Part shown: piece after piece, positions 5,890-7,364 of the stretch
Layout of the letters: the number at the start of each line of letters is the position of its first letter
Position numbering within the stretch: the stretch's first letter is position 1
Notes under the pieces: generated by a model
What the model saw: only the letters and a program-made list of their open reading frames with translations
Databases searched by the model: none
What the model was told of the DNA's origin: nothing
Position numbers and translations under genes: made by a program
Assembly (NCBI GenBank): GCA_002332715.1
Contig: DDBE01000044.1
Span: 1 to 7,364 of the forward strand
Direction: 5' to 3'
From: Flavobacteriales bacterium UBA2040
GTDB lineage: Bacteria > Bacteroidota > Bacteroidia > Flavobacteriales_D > Crocinitomicaceae
Length of the DNA stretch: 7,364 nucleotides

Positions 5890-7107
5890 ATGAAAACATT
5901 CGTAATCCCCAGCTTTTATCGTTCGCCAATTATATCTGCCGTTAAGAACAAACGCAAACTGAATGATCCAAGAAAAAAGGACTTCTCTCCTGCCCTTCTG
6001 GACTTCGGTACAGTTCAATTTTGGATTCCTCGACATTTTGGTTTCTGCTATGGTGTAGAGAATGCCATTGAAATTTCCTATAAAGCAATTGCTGAAAACC
6101 CAGGGAAACGCATTTATTTGCTGAGTCAAATAATTCATAATCCTAGCGTAAATGAAGATTTGCAAAGTCATGGTTTAGATTTCATACAAGACACTTTGGG
6201 CAATCAATTGATTCCTTGGAGCGAGATCACGGCAGAAGACATTATCATCATTCCAGCCTTTGGAACTTCGTTAGAAATTGAAGTAAAATTAAATGAAATT
6301 GGTGTTCAAACCAATGCGTACAATACAACTTGTCCGTTTGTGGAAAAAGTGTGGAATCGCGCCGTTAAATTGGGGAAAAGTGACCATACAATCATCATTC
6401 ATGGGAAGTACAACCACGAAGAAACTCGTGCTACCTTCTCTCACAGTCGACAAAATGCACCAAGCCTGGTCATCAAAGACATAATGGAAGCTGAGAAACT
6501 TTCTAATTTCATTCTTGGCAAAGTTTCATTGGAACAATTTAATCAAGATTTCGAAGGCAAATATTCTGAGAACTTTAATCCTGAGAAAGATTTAGAAAAA
6601 ATTGGAGTGGTTAATCAAACAACGATGTTGGCCACTGAAACGCAAGAAATTACCGATTATCTGCGTCAAACGATGATCGATAAATATGGCAAAGAAAATG
6701 TGAAAGATCATATAGCCGAGACACGAGACACGCTGTGTTACGCGACAAACGACAACCAGAGTTCGACTATTGGCTTATTTGATATTGAGGCTGATATTGC
6801 CTTGGTTGTTGGAGGATACAATAGTTCAAACACGACACATTTGGTTGAGTTGTTGGAACAGAAATTTACAACTTACTTCATCAATGACGAAACAAAATTA
6901 CACGCCAAAGAGGAGTGGTCCAGTTTCGATATTCACCGAAAAGTAGAAGAAAAAGTGAAGGTGAATCTCAACAATGACCCTTTACGAATTATTATTAGTT
7001 CGGGGGCTTCCTGTCCTGATGTAACAGTCGATCGAGTAATTCAGCGAATTCTAGAACTGACTGAGAATGATTTCCCTATTGAGGAAGCCCTTAGGGGAAT
7101 GAAATAA
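5890..7107 (+). CDS. ispH: 4-hydroxy-3-methylbut-2-enyl diphosphate reductase (long, cyanobacterial/plant-type IspH)
   Basis: IspH (LytB) is the last enzyme of the MEP pathway. It is a cytoplasmic iron-sulfur enzyme that reduces HMBPP to IPP and DMAPP. The three cluster cysteines are visible: C53 (HFGFCYGVENA), C148 (NTTCPFVEKVW) and C283 (TLCYATNDNQ). Substrate-binding residues are also present: H83 (IIHNPSV), H176 and E178 (HGKYNHEET), T244-T245 (NQTTML), S312-S313-N314 (GGYNSSNTTHL) and S374 (SGASCPD). At 405 residues it is about 90 longer than the E. coli enzyme. It shares the N-terminal extension and the insert around 190-235 (including NPEKDLEKIG) with cyanobacterial and plant enzymes. 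All key residues are intact, so it should be active. C375, beside S374, is an additional cysteine near the active site. A promoter motif sits just upstream. Confidence 0.96.
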   Translation: MKTFVIPSFYRSPIISAVKNKRKLNDPRKKDFSPALLDFGTVQFWIPRHFGFCYGVENAIEISYKAIAENPGKRIYLLSQIIHNPSVNEDLQSHGLDFIQDTLGNQLIPWSEITAEDIIIIPAFGTSLEIEVKLNEIGVQTNAYNTTCPFVEKVWNRAVKLGKSDHTIIIHGKYNHEETRATFSHSRQNAPSLVIKDIMEAEKLSNFILGKVSLEQFNQDFEGKYSENFNPEKDLEKIGVVNQTTMLATETQEITDYLRQTMIDKYGKENVKDHIAETRDTLCYATNDNQSSTIGLFDIEADIALVVGGYNSSNTTHLVELLEQKFTTYFINDETKLHAKEEWSSFDIHRKVEEKVKVNLNNDPLRIIISSGASCPDVTVDRVIQRILELTENDFPIEEALRGMK

Positions 7108-7181
7108 GCACAAACCACAAAAGCTTTGGCTATATTGCCATCAGTTTTCTACAAAATTCAGTACCTTCGATTTATCAGCTC

Positions 7182-7364
7182 ATGGATATTTCAACCCACA
7201 TACTTCAACATCCATTTCAATTCAACGAAATGCGGAAGAATGTGATCCTAAAACTTTCAAATCAACTTTCCGCTACCCTCAAATACCACAGTTATGAGCA
7301 CACGATTAATGTGGAACGAATTGCTGAAGAAATTCCTCGGCAAGAGAAACTTGAAACGCAGGAA
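7182..7364 (+). CDS. N-terminal part of a probable HD-domain phosphohydrolase (runs off the window)
   Basis: An open frame from ATG 7182 continues to the window edge (61 codons) with no stop. It begins MDISTHILQHPFQF, and residues 22-53 read LKLSNQLSATLKYHSYEHTINVERIAEEIPRQ. The L-x-YHSxxHT-x-V pattern is the start of many small HD-superfamily metal-dependent phosphohydrolases, whose helix I carries the first metal-binding His; the HD doublet itself should lie just past the edge. Substrates in the group are often nucleotides or cyclic nucleotides, but the specific activity cannot be read here. An alternative start is ATG 7230. It lies 74 bases after ispH in the same direction with no strong terminator between them, so co-transcription is possible. 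Confidence 0.6.
   Translation, partial: MDISTHILQHPFQFNEMRKNVILKLSNQLSATLKYHSYEHTINVERIAEEIPRQEKLETQE

Noticed and set aside
7127..7140. TGGC/GCCA hairpin after ispH as a terminator
   Set aside because: The stem has only four base pairs and no adjacent T-run, so it does not qualify as an intrinsic terminator.
7162..7169. TACCTTCG as a -7 element for the HD-domain gene
   Set aside because: It differs from the consensus at one of the fixed bases and lacks a -33 partner at normal spacing. The gene may instead be read through from ispH.

Overview
The window looks like ordinary chromosomal DNA from a member of the phylum Bacteroidota, most likely the order Flavobacteriales. The lineage is inferred. 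The evidence is low GC content, start codons lacking Shine-Dalgarno sites and preceded by A-rich leaders, several exact matches to the Bacteroidota -7 promoter motif TAnnTTTG, and gene families common in that group. A Fluviicola-like organism would fit, but the sequence alone does not prove a genus.

Layout. Bases 1-123 (+) are the 3' end of a membrane transporter gene, probably LysE/RhtB family. A promoter motif inside its last codons leads into a DUF1761 membrane-protein gene (161-661, +). That gene carries an in-frame TAA at codon 40, leaving an open 124-residue downstream part. It meets, with no spacer, a minus-strand two-gene unit. The upstream gene of the unit is a FemAB/BioF2-like GNAT-fold acyltransferase (1801-2967, TTG start). 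The downstream gene is a YdjM-like membrane metal-dependent hydrolase (662-1801). The two share one base in a TAATG junction. A divergent intergenic region of about 400 bp (2968-3363) holds several dyads and one exact -7 motif. It precedes a secreted MuiA-like DUF4140/DUF4139 protein (3364-5082, +), which ends at a strong intrinsic terminator. A CIA30-family protein (5209-5742, +) follows. Next comes a long, cyanobacterial/plant-type IspH of the MEP isoprenoid pathway (5890-7107, +). The window ends in the first 61 codons of a probable HD-domain phosphohydrolase (7182-7364, +).

The genes do not form one obvious pathway. The only strong coupling is the acyltransferase-hydrolase pair. IspH is core metabolism, while the CIA30 and MuiA-like proteins are conserved but poorly understood. 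I see no mobile element, CRISPR array, tRNA, rRNA or defence cassette, and no convincing new system. The best leads are the nonsense codon in the DUF1761 gene, the unusual start region of the acyltransferase gene, and the dyad-rich divergent region.
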